Assembly: GCF_041435435.1 (NCBI RefSeq)
Contig: NZ_CP108494.1
Location: 1,550,001-1,614,000 of the forward strand
DNA from: Streptomyces sp. NBC_01241
GTDB taxonomy: Bacteria; Actinomycetota; Actinomycetes; Streptomycetales; Streptomycetaceae
DNA: 64,000 nt
Reading direction: 5' to 3'
Shown: piece by piece, positions 16,041-28,867 of the stretch
How positions within the stretch are numbered: position 1 is the first letter of the stretch
How the letters are laid out: each line of letters starts with the position of its first letter
Translations under genes and position numbers: made by a program
Notes under the pieces: generated by a model
What the model saw: only the letters and a program-made list of their open reading frames with translations
Database searches by the model: none
Told to the model about the DNA's origin: nothing

Positions 16041-17266
16041 GCCCTCCTGCGATTGCTGCGTGGCTCTCCGGGAACCTCTTCGAACTCATCCTCCATCTGG
16101 GCCTCCGCATCGGCGCGGGCGAATGCCTGGTGCAGCATCTTCTCCTCTTGAGCATCGAGGAATTCCCGCACCTTGAGGTTCTTGTAGTCGCTGCTGAGCG
16201 CCGTGTAGATGGCCGTCGTGGCTGCGTGAGAATGCCCAACCTGCTCGGTGACGAACTGCGTGTCATAGCCGCTCTCGATGAGCCGGGTGACGTAGGTGTG
16301 CCGCAGACAGTGCGGGTCGAGTTCTGCAGACAGGCTGGCCCGATCACGCCAGGTCGCGAAGCGCGCATTCACCGAACGTTCGGAGATCGACTCGTGGCGC
16401 TCGGTCGGGAACATGACGCCGTCGTCCGGCCGGTCAAGGTAGAACTGCGGACGCACGTGGTCGAGGTAGAAGCGAACGGTGGCGACCGCCCATGGCCACA
16501 CGGACACCACGGTCCGTCGCCGGGGCGGCTGCCCCGCACTCGCCTTGCCCCACCGCACCGATAGCCCGGCCAGGTCTCCGAACTCTGGCAGCTTCGCCTG
16601 CCTCCGCCAGTCATGCGTCTCCAGCCGGGCGGTCTCTCGACGCCGCAGCCCCCATGCGTAGGCAGTGGTGAACATCGCCACATCCCGTGCCGCCGCCAGC
16701 GCGCCTTTATGTCCCGCAGCCTGCATCCGCTTGATCTCCGGATCCATTTGGGAAAAGAACCGCTTGATCTCCTGCCGTGTCAGCGGACGATTCCGGTTGG
16801 GCCGCCCCACGTAGTCCTGCGAGTGCCGGACCGCGTTGAGATCACGCACCACCTGTGCTGGGAAGGTCCCGAAGAGGTTCAGGCACACTTCCTGCCACTG
16901 GTAGGCAGGGTTGGTGAGGTACTCCAAGTACAGCCGCAGGACTCGCGCTTTCGACCCCAGAGTGCCGCTCGTATTGCCCGGCGCACACAGCGACATCCAG
17001 CGGTCGAACAACGCAGCATTCCAGGCCGGCTCCCACGGGTAGGCGTCCGCAACCGCCTGAACCTGCCGGATCACGCTCTCCCGGCCGTTGACCGTCGTGT
17101 CCTGCAGGTTCCTGGCCTTCTGGTGCTCGCGAAAGCCTAAGAGAGTGCTCTCGAACACAGCCTCCGCAGGCCGCAACATGGGCACTCCGGGAACGACATA
17201 CAGCGTCGCAACACCGGGTGCCGGGGCAGGACCATGCTGGACTGCACTGCGACTGACTCGACCCAC
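16037..17266 (-). CDS. Tyrosine-type site-specific integrase
   Basis: 409 residues from the GTG at 17266. An ATG at 17179 with GGAG 5 bp upstream is an alternative, but residues before it (VATLYVVPG) look family-like. An N-terminal SAM-like core-binding domain (about 45-140) is followed by the catalytic domain: Arg in TAYAWGLRRRETARL, the HxxR box in DPHCLRHTYVTRL, the second His in VGHSHAATT and the nucleophile Tyr in TAIYTAL. All four landmarks are present, so it should be active. It is the first gene of a coupled three-gene operon. No tRNA or obvious att duplication is seen nearby. Confidence 0.9.
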   Translation of the reverse strand: MGRVSRSAVQHGPAPAPGVATLYVVPGVPMLRPAEAVFESTLLGFREHQKARNLQDTTVNGRESVIRQVQAVADAYPWEPAWNAALFDRWMSLCAPGNTSGTLGSKARVLRLYLEYLTNPAYQWQEVCLNLFGTFPAQVVRDLNAVRHSQDYVGRPNRNRPLTRQEIKRFFSQMDPEIKRMQAAGHKGALAAARDVAMFTTAYAWGLRRRETARLETHDWRRQAKLPEFGDLAGLSVRWGKASAGQPPRRRTVVSVWPWAVATVRFYLDHVRPQFYLDRPDDGVMFPTERHESISERSVNARFATWRDRASLSAELDPHCLRHTYVTRLIESGYDTQFVTEQVGHSHAATTAIYTALSSDYKNLKVREFLDAQEEKMLHQAFARADAEAQMEDEFEEVPGEPRSNRRRA

Positions 17267-17310
17267 CGATCACGCTCCGTGCTCATTCATTGCGTCACCA
17301 GACTGCCCTC

Positions 17311-17328
17311 GTGTTGTCCGGACGACAC
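17311..17328. promoter_or_regulatory. Candidate operator upstream of the integrase operon
   Basis: Near-perfect 18-bp palindrome GTGTTGTCCGGACGACAC (one mismatched pair), 45 bp upstream of the integrase start. It is a good candidate binding site for the HTH protein encoded second in the operon. Confidence 0.45.
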
Positions 17329-17468
17329 CGTTGATGCATCACAGTCATCAGAACGAGGAAACAGGCAGCAGGACACGCAACTTGGCTCGCTGAAGCGTGG
17401 TAGAACTCGTCCCCAGATGCCACGCAGAACCTGCACTTCTCGCGCTTGCGAGCGGCATCATTGGTGCA

Positions 17469-18002
17469 GTGGAGTCAACACTGCCTCTTCTGCTGATCGA
17501 CATCGACGGCCCGCTCAATCCGTACGCGGCACTGACGCGCCGCCGGGTTCCGGACGGCTATGCGCTGCATCTGATGCGGCCGACCGGGTGGGACTACGGG
17601 ATGCCGCTGCCCGTCCTCCTCAACCCGGAACACGGGAAGGCGCTGCGCGGCCTGGCCGGCCGTTACGAGCTGGTCTGGGCGACGACCTGGAAGGACGAGG
17701 CCAACGCATGGATCGGGCCGCGTCTCGGGCTGCCCCGGCTGCCGTACATCGACTGGCCGTCGATGCACGGCAGCGCGCCGGACGGCACGTACTGGAAAAC
17801 GCAGTACGTGGTGGAGTACGCGGCGGGCCGGCCCTTCGCCTGGGTCGACGACGAGATCTCCGAGCAGGACCGGGCGTGGGCTACCGAGCAGGGGGCGGCC
17901 GAGGCTCTCCTGCTGTGGATCGATCCGTGGATCGGGCTGCTGCCGGCCGATTTCGAGGTGCTCGCCGCGTGGGCGGACGGCCGCCGGGGCGGCGGGGACT
18001 GA
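17469..18002 (+). CDS. HAD-like hydrolase domain protein
   Basis: 177 residues. The N-terminal LLLIDIDGPLNPY is a HAD motif I (DxD) variant. WATTWKDEAN carries the motif II Thr, and FAWVDDEIS resembles motif IV with its acidic pair. This arrangement matches small HAD proteins I know as the HAD domain of Swiss-army-knife RNA repair proteins. A phosphatase or nucleotide-processing role is inferred. GTG at 17469 starts the conserved part; the frame is open to 17397 but that extension lies in the integrase promoter region. Confidence 0.65.
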   Translation: MESTLPLLLIDIDGPLNPYAALTRRRVPDGYALHLMRPTGWDYGMPLPVLLNPEHGKALRGLAGRYELVWATTWKDEANAWIGPRLGLPRLPYIDWPSMHGSAPDGTYWKTQYVVEYAAGRPFAWVDDEISEQDRAWATEQGAAEALLLWIDPWIGLLPADFEVLAAWADGRRGGGD

Positions 18003-18038
18003 GTCCGTCACTCCGGTCGAGTCGCCGCCCGTCCCGAG

Positions 18039-18437
18039 TCAGCCGATGAGGACGGTCAGATCGAGGCCGGGCAGGCGGGCCGGATCGTCGACCACGAACA
18101 TCTCGGTGACCTTCCCCCGCGCAACGGTGAAGATCATGACCGAGAACCGGTGGTCGTCGAGCGCCGAGATGACGGCCGGTTCCCCGTCGACCAGCGCGGG
18201 CAGCGACGACCGGGCGAACGGTGCGAACATCATCGCCTGGCGGGCCACGGTCGCGGCGCCCCGCACCAGGGACGGCGCACCGACGCCACCGGCTCCGGCT
18301 TCGGACCGCACCACGACGTCCGGATCGAGCACGGCGACGAGGGCCTCGAAGTCACCGCCGCGGGCGGCCGCCAGGAAGGCGTCGACGACTTCGCGCTTGC
18401 GGCCGAGACCGGGGTCCGGGTCCGGCTGCGCGCCCCT
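18039..18437 (-). pseudogene. C-terminal remnant of an ECF41/SigJ-like sigma factor
   Basis: The frame is open from just after TGA (18438-18440) to the stop at 18039. It encodes GRKREVVDAFLAAARGGDFE then LDPDVVVRSEAG and a SnoaL-like fold ending DLTVLIG. This is the C-terminal regulatory domain of SigJ-type sigma factors. The sigma 2 and sigma 4 domains are absent, and an intact aldo/keto reductase gene lies immediately upstream. It is therefore a 3' fragment left by a deletion. A GTG at 18332 could allow translation of a 97-residue piece, but I regard it as a remnant. Confidence 0.65.
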
Positions 18438-18459
18438 TCACCGGCGCCGGGCGCGCCGC

Positions 18460-19470
18460 TCAGCTCCACGGCAGCGCGGCGCGGCGGTGCCAGTAAGCCT
18501 CCGGCTCCTCCACGAGCGCGTCGAGCCGGGCGCGCCGCGGCTCGCCGAGGTCGACGACGGCAGCGCGCAGGTTTCCGGCGAGTTGGTCGAGGGCCGCCGC
18601 GCCGGAGAGCACCACTGAGGCCCACGGCTGGTGCAGTACGAATGCCAGCGCGATCGCGTCGCTGCCCACGCCGGCGTCGGCGGCGATCTCCTGGACCACG
18701 GCGGGGGCCTCCGTCCCGGCGAGCCGGCCGTTGGCCATGGCTTCCTTGACGATCACGGTGAGCCCGGCGTCATGGGCCTCGGCGAGCGCCGCTCCGGCCG
18801 AGGTCTCCAGGGCGTTGTAGGTGGCCTGGACGGTGCGGAAGAGCGGTTCGCCGTCGACGGTGACGGCGAGGGCGGCCCGGATGGCGTCGGCCTGGTCGGG
18901 TCCGCTGGTGGACAGTCCGACGCCGATACCCGCCGCGGCGAGTTCGGCGAGCCGCGCGTGCAGTTCCTTGTCGGTGAGGGCCGGGCTGTCGGGGGTGACC
19001 GAGTGGATCTGGTAGAGGTCGAGCCGGTCCCCGAGCAGCGCGTCGGTCTCGGCGCGCTGGCGCAGATACGTGGCCAGGCTGTGGTCCTTGACCTCGTGCG
19101 CCTCGGCTTCCACGCTCCAGTCGGCGGTGTAGGTGTAGCCCCACTTGCTGCCGATGACGACATCGTCCGCTTCCGGGTGCGCCGTCAGCCAGCCGGCCAG
19201 GAACTCCTCCGAACGACCGTAGGAGCGGGCCGCGTCGAAGTAGCGGACGCCCTGCGCGTAGGCGGCGTCCAGCAGTTCGTGGGTGCGCTCGCGCAGCGCC
19301 TCGACGCTGCGGTCGGCGGGCAGATCGCGGTCACGGTGCAGGTTGATGTAGCCCGGCCTGCCGACCGCTGCCAGGCCGAGCCCGATGTGGGCGTTCGGAG
19401 TCGTCGCTGTGGCCGATGGGGCCTCCCCCGGCCGAGCGAGGCCGAGAGCTCGGGGAAGGTCGAAAGGCAT
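18460..19470 (-). CDS. Aldo/keto reductase
   Basis: 336 residues, TIM-barrel NADPH-dependent oxidoreductase. Catalytic positions are visible: Asp and Tyr in YFDAARSYGRSEE, Lys in VIGSKWGY, His in LDLYQIHSV. The ATG has GAGGAG upstream. The first 15 residues include a stretch encoded by a 43-bp dispersed repeat (19417-19459), so the N-terminus has been altered by repeat insertion without breaking the gene. Substrate unknown. Confidence 0.88.
   Translation of the reverse strand: MPFDLPRALGLARPGEAPSATATTPNAHIGLGLAAVGRPGYINLHRDRDLPADRSVEALRERTHELLDAAYAQGVRYFDAARSYGRSEEFLAGWLTAHPEADDVVIGSKWGYTYTADWSVEAEAHEVKDHSLATYLRQRAETDALLGDRLDLYQIHSVTPDSPALTDKELHARLAELAAAGIGVGLSTSGPDQADAIRAALAVTVDGEPLFRTVQATYNALETSAGAALAEAHDAGLTVIVKEAMANGRLAGTEAPAVVQEIAADAGVGSDAIALAFVLHQPWASVVLSGAAALDQLAGNLRAAVVDLGEPRRARLDALVEEPEAYWHRRAALPWS
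19417..19459. repeat. Dispersed 43-bp repeat, copy 1
   Basis: Starts TGGGGCCTCCCCC and ends GAGAGCTCGGGGAAGG. It has the same layout as copies at 41465-41507 and 46545-46587. Ends are self-complementary (CTCCCC with GGGGA). It lies inside the 5' coding end of the aldo/keto reductase gene. Confidence 0.65.
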
Positions 19471-19534
19471 CGTGGGCTCCTCGTCGATGGGGTGCGCTCC
19501 CCCGTCAACGTAACCCAGCGCGCAGGAACCGGAA

Positions 19535-19562
19535 GGCGGGGAGCGTAGGGCCGCTCCCCGCC
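19535..19562 (-). terminator. Terminator after argH
   Basis: Perfect 11-bp arms GGCGGGGAGCG and CGCTCCCCGCC with a 6-base loop, about 20 bp past the argH stop. Confidence 0.7.
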
Positions 19563-19582
19563 CCGAAGCCGCCTGTGCGGCG

Positions 19583-21094
<1,512 letters not shown>

Positions 21095-21104
21095 CTACTG
21101 GGGG

Positions 21105-22298
21105 TCAGGCGAGGTCACGCTTCGCGGCGATCTTCGAGGAGAGGCCGAAGATCTCGATGAAGCCCTGCGCCTTGGACTGGTCGAACGTGTCGCCCGAGTC
21201 GTAGGTGGCGAGGTTGAAGTCGTAGAGCGACTGCCCGGACTTCCGGCCGGTGACGACGGCGCGGCCCGCGTGCATGGTCATCCGGATGTCACCGGTGACG
21301 TGCTGGTTGGCCTCGTCGATGAAGCCGTCCAGGGCGCGCTTGAGCGGGGAGAACCACAGGCCGTCGTAGACCAGCTCGCCCCAGCGCTGCTCGACCTGCC
21401 GCTTGTAGCGGGCCAGCTCGCGCTCGACGGTGACGTTCTCCAGCTCCTGGTGGGCGGTGATCAGCGCGATCGCGCCCGGGGCCTCGTACACCTCGCGGGA
21501 CTTGATGCCGACGAGACGGTCCTCGACCATGTCGATCCGGCCGATGCCCTGGGCGCCGGCCCGCTGGTTCAGCTGCTGGATCGCCTGGAGGACGGTGACG
21601 GGCTTGCCGTCGATGGCGACGGGCACGCCCTCCTTGAAGGAGATGACGACCTCGTCGGCCTCGCGCGGGGTGGCGGGGTTCTCGGTGTACTCGTAGATGT
21701 CCTCGATCGGCGCGTTCCAGATGTCCTCCAGGAAGCCCGTCTCGACGGCCCGCCCGAAGACGTTCTGGTCGATGGAGTACGGGGACTTCTTGGTGGTCGC
21801 GATCGGGAGGTTCTTCTCCTCGCAGAAGGCGATCGCCTTGTCCCGGGTCATCGCGTAGTCACGGACCGGGGCGATGCACTTCAGGTCGGGGCCGAGCGCG
21901 GAGATGCCGGCCTCGAAGCGGACCTGGTCGTTGCCCTTGCCGGTGCAGCCGTGGGCGACGATGCCGGCGTTGTGCTTGTTGGCGGCGGCGACGAGGTGCT
22001 TGACGATGGTCGGCCGGGACAGGGCCGAGACCAGCGGGTAGCGGTCCATGTAGAGGGCGTTGGCCTTGATCGCCGTGAGGCAGTACTCCTCGGCGAACTC
22101 GTCCTTGGCGTCCGCGACCTCGGCCTCGACGGCACCGCAGGCGAGCGCGCGCTTGCGGATGACGTCCAGGTCCTCGCCGCCCTGGCCGACGTCCACGGCA
22201 ACGGCGATGACCTCGGCGCCCGTCTCCTCGGCGATCCAGCCGATGGCGACGGAGGTGTCCAGGCCGCCCGAGTAGGCGAGTACGACGCGCTCGGTCAC
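21105..22298 (-). CDS. argG: Argininosuccinate synthase
   Basis: 397 residues. Condenses citrulline and aspartate using ATP. The N-terminal PP-loop AYSGGLDTS is at residues 9-17. [15 protein letters not shown]-type motif ([15 protein letters not shown]) and [13 protein letters not shown] are family landmarks. The GTG at 22298 has AAGGAG 6 bp upstream, which decides the start. An ARG-box-like promoter precedes the gene, so repression by the nearby ArgR is expected. Confidence 0.97.
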   Translation of the reverse strand: MTERVVLAYSGGLDTSVAIGWIAEETGAEVIAVAVDVGQGGEDLDVIRKRALACGAVEAEVADAKDEFAEEYCLTAIKANALYMDRYPLVSALSRPTIVKHLVAAANKHNAGIVAHGCTGKGNDQVRFEAGISALGPDLKCIAPVRDYAMTRDKAIAFCEEKNLPIATTKKSPYSIDQNVFGRAVETGFLEDIWNAPIEDIYEYTENPATPREADEVVISFKEGVPVAIDGKPVTVLQAIQQLNQRAGAQGIGRIDMVEDRLVGIKSREVYEAPGAIALITAHQELENVTVERELARYKRQVEQRWGELVYDGLWFSPLKRALDGFIDEANQHVTGDIRMTMHAGRAVVTGRKSGQSLYDFNLATYDSGDTFDQSKAQGFIEIFGLSSKIAAKRDLA

Positions 22299-22329
22299 GG
22301 GTTTCTCCTTACGGTGCAATCACTGATGG

Positions 22330-22363
22330 GTATAACTATGCAGTCCTCCGTATGCTTTGTCAA
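22330..22363 (-). promoter_or_regulatory. argG promoter with overlapping ARG box
   Basis: On the minus strand TTGACA (22358-22363) and CATAGT (22335-22340) are spaced 17 bp, and GCATAGTTATAC overlaps the -10. The AT-rich TGCAT-type sequence resembles one half of an ArgR-binding ARG box and stands out in this GC-rich DNA. Confidence 0.6.
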
Positions 22364-22529
22364 AGGTGCAGGTGGGAGTGGCGCGTCGACACCGGGGCCA
22401 GGGCCGTGACCAGCGGCCGCGACGGCTGCGAAGCGGTGCGGGAACGGTGCCGGGCGGCGGGTCCGCACCGGTGTCCCATCGGCTGAAACGGGCTCGGCCA
22501 CGCCGGAGTTGGCGACGATAATGGCCGCC

Positions 22530-23141
22530 ATGGGAAAAACGTACGAGCGAATCGACGGACGGATCAGGACCTTCATCGAAGAGCAGCACATCTCCTTCAC
22601 GGCGACGGCGCCCCTGGACGGCGAGGGCACGGTCAATCTGTCCCCCAAGGGCGTCAGCGGCTCGTTCGCCGTCGTCGACGAGCTGACCGTGGCGTATCTG
22701 GACTTCGCGGGCAGCAATGCCGAGACCATCGCCCATCTGCGCGAGAACGGCCGCATCACGCTCATGTGGTGCGCCTTCCAGGGGCCGCCGAACATCGTGC
22801 GGGTGCACGGCCGCGGCGAGCCGGTCTTCCGCGACGATCCGCGGTTCGGTCCGCTGCTCGGCCACTTCCCCGACGTGGACCCCGGCTCGCACGGACTGCG
22901 TGCCATCGTCGTGGTCAGGGCCGAGCTGATCCGGGACACCTGCGGATTCGCCGTGCCCTTCATGTCGTACGACGAGGACCGGCCACTGCACGCACAGCGC
23001 TTCGCCCGCGAGGACGACGCGTCGCTCAGTGTCTACTTCGAGAAGAAGGAGCACGTCGCGACGAGTATCGACGGGCTGCCGGGGCTGCCGCTCCCGCTGC
23101 CGGCCATGCCGGGCGCGAACGAAGGTGCAGCAGGGAATTGA
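22530..23141 (+). CDS. Pyridoxamine 5'-phosphate oxidase-fold protein
   Basis: 203 residues. The N-terminus MGKTYERIDGRIRTFIEEQ and the block VNLSPKGVSGSFAVVDELTV place it in a PPOX-like flavin split-barrel family common in Streptomyces. It probably binds FMN or F420, but the reaction is unknown. ATGs further upstream (22509, 22521) are possible starts; the family normally begins at MGKTYERI. It is divergent from argG. Confidence 0.75.
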   Translation: MGKTYERIDGRIRTFIEEQHISFTATAPLDGEGTVNLSPKGVSGSFAVVDELTVAYLDFAGSNAETIAHLRENGRITLMWCAFQGPPNIVRVHGRGEPVFRDDPRFGPLLGHFPDVDPGSHGLRAIVVVRAELIRDTCGFAVPFMSYDEDRPLHAQRFAREDDASLSVYFEKKEHVATSIDGLPGLPLPLPAMPGANEGAAGN

Positions 23142-23196
23142 GCTGTCCGGAGCAGACCGCAGGTGCCGCCCCGCCGGACGCTCTAGCGTCCGTGGC

Positions 23197-23897
23197 ATGC
23201 GCAGATCTCTGGTGACCGGTTCGGTACTGCTCGCGCCGGCGGGCTCGGTCGCGGCCCGGCCCGCCGCGGCGCCGGTTCTCCCGGAACGGCTGACCGACAC
23301 CGGCGGCGGCACCCAGCTGATCACGGCCGAGGCACCGGCCGCGGGGTCCGCCACGGGCACCGTCACCTGGTGGAATCTGCGCCGGGACACCTGGGTGAAG
23401 GGCGGCTCCGCCCCGGCCCGGTTCGGTGCGAAGGGCCTGGCGGAGGGGGCGTCGCGCAAACAGGGCACCGACACCACCCCCACCGGCCTGTACGACCTGC
23501 CGTTCGCCTTCGGGGCCGAGACGGCGCCGGCCGGCACCGTCCACCCGTACCGCCGGGTCAACAGCCGGTCGTGGTGGTGCCAGGACAACGGGGCGCGGTC
23601 CTACAACCGCTGGGTGGAGCCGCGGCCGGCGGACTGCCGGGCGAGCGAGGCGGAGCATCTGAGCGCGTATCCGACGCAGTACGCCCGCCGCTCGTCATCG
23701 GCTTCAACTACGCGCGGCCGGTGCGGGGGCGCGGCGCCGGGATCTTCCTGCATGTCAACGGGCCTGGCGCGACCGCCGGTTGTGTGTCCGTACCGGCGGC
23801 CGCGATGGACCGGATCCTGGACTGGGTGGATCCGGCCCGCCGTCCGCACATCGCGATCGGGACTCGTTCGGGACCGCTCGCGATCACGCGCTACTGA
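23197..23897 (+). pseudogene. Secreted L,D-transpeptidase-like (YkuD) gene with a frameshift
   Basis: The frame starting at 23197 encodes a signal-like N-terminus (MRRSLVTGSVLLAPAG) and the first two thirds of an L,D-transpeptidase-related protein to YPTQYARR. The homologous C-terminus then continues in another frame as LVIGFNYARPVRGRGAGIFL, with the catalytic HxxG...GC motif HVNGPGATAGCVSVP, to the stop at 23897. A one-base deletion near 23688 explains both frames. If real, it removes the catalytic Cys; a sequencing error is the alternative. The enzyme class cross-links peptidoglycan in the cell wall. Confidence 0.7.
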
Positions 23898-23912
23898 GTC
23901 GTTCCGGCCCGC

Positions 23913-24449
23913 TCAGCATTCTTTCTGGGCCAGTCGCAGCAGGTGGTCGGCGAGCGCCTGGCCGCCCGCCGGGTCACGGCTGATCAGCATGAGGGTGTCG
24001 TCACCCGCGATGGTGCCGAGGATGTCGTGCAGTTCGGCCTGGTCGATGGCCGAGGCGAGGAACTGGGCCGCGCCCGGCGGGGTGCGCAGCACCACGAGGT
24101 TGGCCGAGGCCTCCGCCGAGATGAGCAGTTCGGCGGAGAGGCGCCGCATCCGCTCTTCCTTCGCGGACCCGCCCAGCGGTGCCTGCGGGGTGCGGAAGCC
24201 GCCCTCGCTCGGCACCGCGTAGATCAGTTCGCCGCCGGTGTTGCGGATCTTCACCGCGCCCAGCTCGTCCAGATCGCGGGAGAGCGTCGCCTGGGTGACG
24301 CTCAGCCCGTCGTCGGCGAGGAGCTTGGCCAGCTGGCTCTGCGAGCGCACCGGCTGCCGGTTCAGGATGTCCACGATCCGGCGGTGGCGTGCGGTGCGGG
24401 TCTGCGGCACGGACGGCCCGCCGTGCTCGGTCTCCTGCGCCTCGGTCAT
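23913..24449 (-). CDS. argR: Arginine repressor ArgR
   Basis: 178 residues. The N-terminal winged helix ([36 protein letters not shown]) binds ARG boxes. The C-terminal domain has the arginine-binding [15 protein letters not shown] motif and mediates hexamer formation. It is the last gene of the argC-J-B-D-R cluster, 10 bp after argD, so it is probably autoregulated with the operon. It is expected to repress this operon and argG. Confidence 0.97.
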   Translation of the reverse strand: MTEAQETEHGGPSVPQTRTARHRRIVDILNRQPVRSQSQLAKLLADDGLSVTQATLSRDLDELGAVKIRNTGGELIYAVPSEGGFRTPQAPLGGSAKEERMRRLSAELLISAEASANLVVLRTPPGAAQFLASAIDQAELHDILGTIAGDDTLMLISRDPAGGQALADHLLRLAQKEC

Positions 24450-24459
24450 CGTCGTCGCC

Positions 24460-25656
24460 TCATTCTCCGGATCGTCCGTCCCCTTTTGCCGCGTCGAGAG
24501 CGCCGGGCAGCGCCCGGAGGAACGCGTCCACCTCCGTGTCGCCGATGATCAGTGGCGGCATGAGCCGCACGACATCGGGGGCGGGTACGTTCACCAGGAT
24601 TCCGGCTCCCTGAGCCGCCTGTTGCACCTGCGGTGCCAGGGGCTCGGTGAGCACGATACCCAGCAGCAGCCCGGAGCCGCGGACGTGGGAGACCAGAGGG
24701 TGCCCGAGACCCTCCACTCCGTTCCGGATCTTCTCGCCGAGCCGCTTCACCCGGTCCAGCGCGCCGTCGGCCGCCAGGGTGTCCAGGACGGCGAGTCCGG
24801 CGGCGCAGGCGATCGGGTTACCACCGAACGTCGTGCCATGTTGGCCCGGCTTCAGCAGGTCGGCCGCCGGGCCGAACGCGACGGTCGCGCCGAGCGGCAG
24901 TCCGCCGCCGAGGCCCTTGGCGAGGGTGACGACGTCCGGCTCGACGCCCTGGTGGGACTGGTGCTCGAACCACTGGCCGCAACGGCCGATACCGGTCTGC
25001 ACCTCGTCGAGGACGAGCAGGGTGCCGGTGGCCCGGGTGATCTCGCGGGCGGCCTCCAGGTACCCCTTGGGCGGCACGACCACACCGTTCTCGCCCTGGA
25101 TGGGCTCGATGATCACCAGGGCGGTGTCGGTGCTCACGGCGGCCCGCAGCGCCTCGGCGTCCCCGTAGGGGACGTGGGTGACATCGCCGGGCAGCGGTTC
25201 GAAGGGCGCGCGCTTCTTCGGCTGGCCGGTGAGCGCGAGCGCGCCCATGGTCCGGCCGTGGAAGCCGCCGTCGGTGGCGACCATGTGGGTCCGCCCGGTC
25301 AGCCGGCCGATCTTGAAGGCGGCCTCGTTGGCCTCGGCGCCCGAGTTGGCGAAGTAGACCCTGCCCTCACGGCCGAAGAGCTGGAGCAGCCGTTCGGCGA
25401 GGGCGACGGGCTGCGGTGCGATGAAGAGGTTGGAGACGTGGCCGAGGGAGGCGATCTGGGTGGAGACGGCCTCGACGACGGCGGGGTGGGCGTGGCCCAG
25501 CGCGTTCACCGCGATACCGCCGACGAAGTCGACGTACTCGGTGCCGTCGGCGTCCCACACATGGGCGCCCTCGCCGCGGACGAGGGACAGCTGGGGGGTG
25601 CCGTAGTTGTCCATCAGCGCGTGGCTCCAGCGCTGCGACAGCTCCTGGTTGCTCAT
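24460..25656 (-). CDS. argD: Acetylornithine aminotransferase
   Basis: 398 residues, class-III PLP aminotransferase converting N-acetylglutamate semialdehyde to N-acetylornithine. Visible are the PLP-phosphate loop [26 protein letters not shown], and the Schiff-base lysine in [10 protein letters not shown]. The ATG at 25656 overlaps the argB stop (ATGA). Confidence 0.97.
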   Translation of the reverse strand: MSNQELSQRWSHALMDNYGTPQLSLVRGEGAHVWDADGTEYVDFVGGIAVNALGHAHPAVVEAVSTQIASLGHVSNLFIAPQPVALAERLLQLFGREGRVYFANSGAEANEAAFKIGRLTGRTHMVATDGGFHGRTMGALALTGQPKKRAPFEPLPGDVTHVPYGDAEALRAAVSTDTALVIIEPIQGENGVVVPPKGYLEAAREITRATGTLLVLDEVQTGIGRCGQWFEHQSHQGVEPDVVTLAKGLGGGLPLGATVAFGPAADLLKPGQHGTTFGGNPIACAAGLAVLDTLAADGALDRVKRLGEKIRNGVEGLGHPLVSHVRGSGLLLGIVLTEPLAPQVQQAAQGAGILVNVPAPDVVRLMPPLIIGDTEVDAFLRALPGALDAAKGDGRSGE

Positions 25657-26551
25657 GACTCCCCCTGTGTGTCGGGCACGACCATCGTGCCGATTCCTTC
25701 GTCGGTGAAGATCTCCAGCAGGATCGAGTGCTGGACCCGGCCGTCGATGACGCGGGCGGTCTCTACGCCGTTGCGCACGGCGTGCAGGCAGCCCTGCATC
25801 TTCGGCACCATGCCGCTGGACAGCTCGGGCAGCAGCTTCTCCAGCTCGGTGGCGGTGAGGCGGCTGATCACGTCTTCGCTGTTGGGCCAGTCCTCGTAGA
25901 GGCCCTCGACATCGGTGAGGACCATCAGCGTCTCGGCGTTCAGCGCGGCGGCGAGTGCGGCGGCCGCGGTGTCGGCATTGACGTTGTAGACGTGGTTGTC
26001 GTCGGCGGAGCGGGCGATGGAGGAGATGACCGGGATCCGGCCGTCGTCCAGCAGCGCCTGGATCGCCCCGGTGTCGATGGCGGTGATCTCGCCGACCCGG
26101 CCGATGTCGACGAGTTCGCCGTCGATGGTGGGCCGGTGCTGGGTGGCGGTGATCGTGTGGGCGTCCTCGCCGGTCAGGCCGACGGCGAGCGGGCCGTGCT
26201 GGTTGAGCAGGCCGACGAGCTCGCGCTGGACCTGTCCGGCCAGCACCATCCGTACGACGTCCATCGCCTCGGGCGTGGTGACGCGCAGACCCGCCTTGAA
26301 CTCGCTGACCAGGCCCTGCTTGTCGAGCTGGGCACTGATCTGCGGGCCGCCGCCGTGCACGACGACGGGCTTGAGGCCGGCCTGGCGCAGGAAGACGACG
26401 TCCTGGGCGAAGGCCGCCTTCAGTTCCTCGTCGATCATGGCGTTGCCGCCGAACTTGATGACGACGGTCTTGCCGTTGTGCCGGGTCAGCCAGGGCAGTG
26501 CCTCGATGAGGATCTGCGCCTTCGGGAGTGCGGTGTGCTTCCGCGCCGAGG

Positions 26552-26555
<4 letters not shown>
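25653..26555 (-). CDS. argB: Acetylglutamate kinase
   Basis: 300 residues, phosphorylates N-acetylglutamate. The amino-acid kinase fold shows VIKFGGNAM and [11 protein letters not shown] near the N-terminus and [13 protein letters not shown] centrally. The N-terminal helix ([17 protein letters not shown]) is the extension found in arginine-inhibited, hexameric NAGKs, so feedback inhibition by arginine is likely. It overlaps argJ and argD by 4 bp each. Confidence 0.97.
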
Positions 26556-28786
<2,231 letters not shown>

Positions 28787-28867
28787 GACCGCATGGCCCA
28801 CCGCACTCACCCCATTACTGCTGGTTCATGGTTGGACGTTGATTCATTCCCGTCCGTCGTCCGACGC

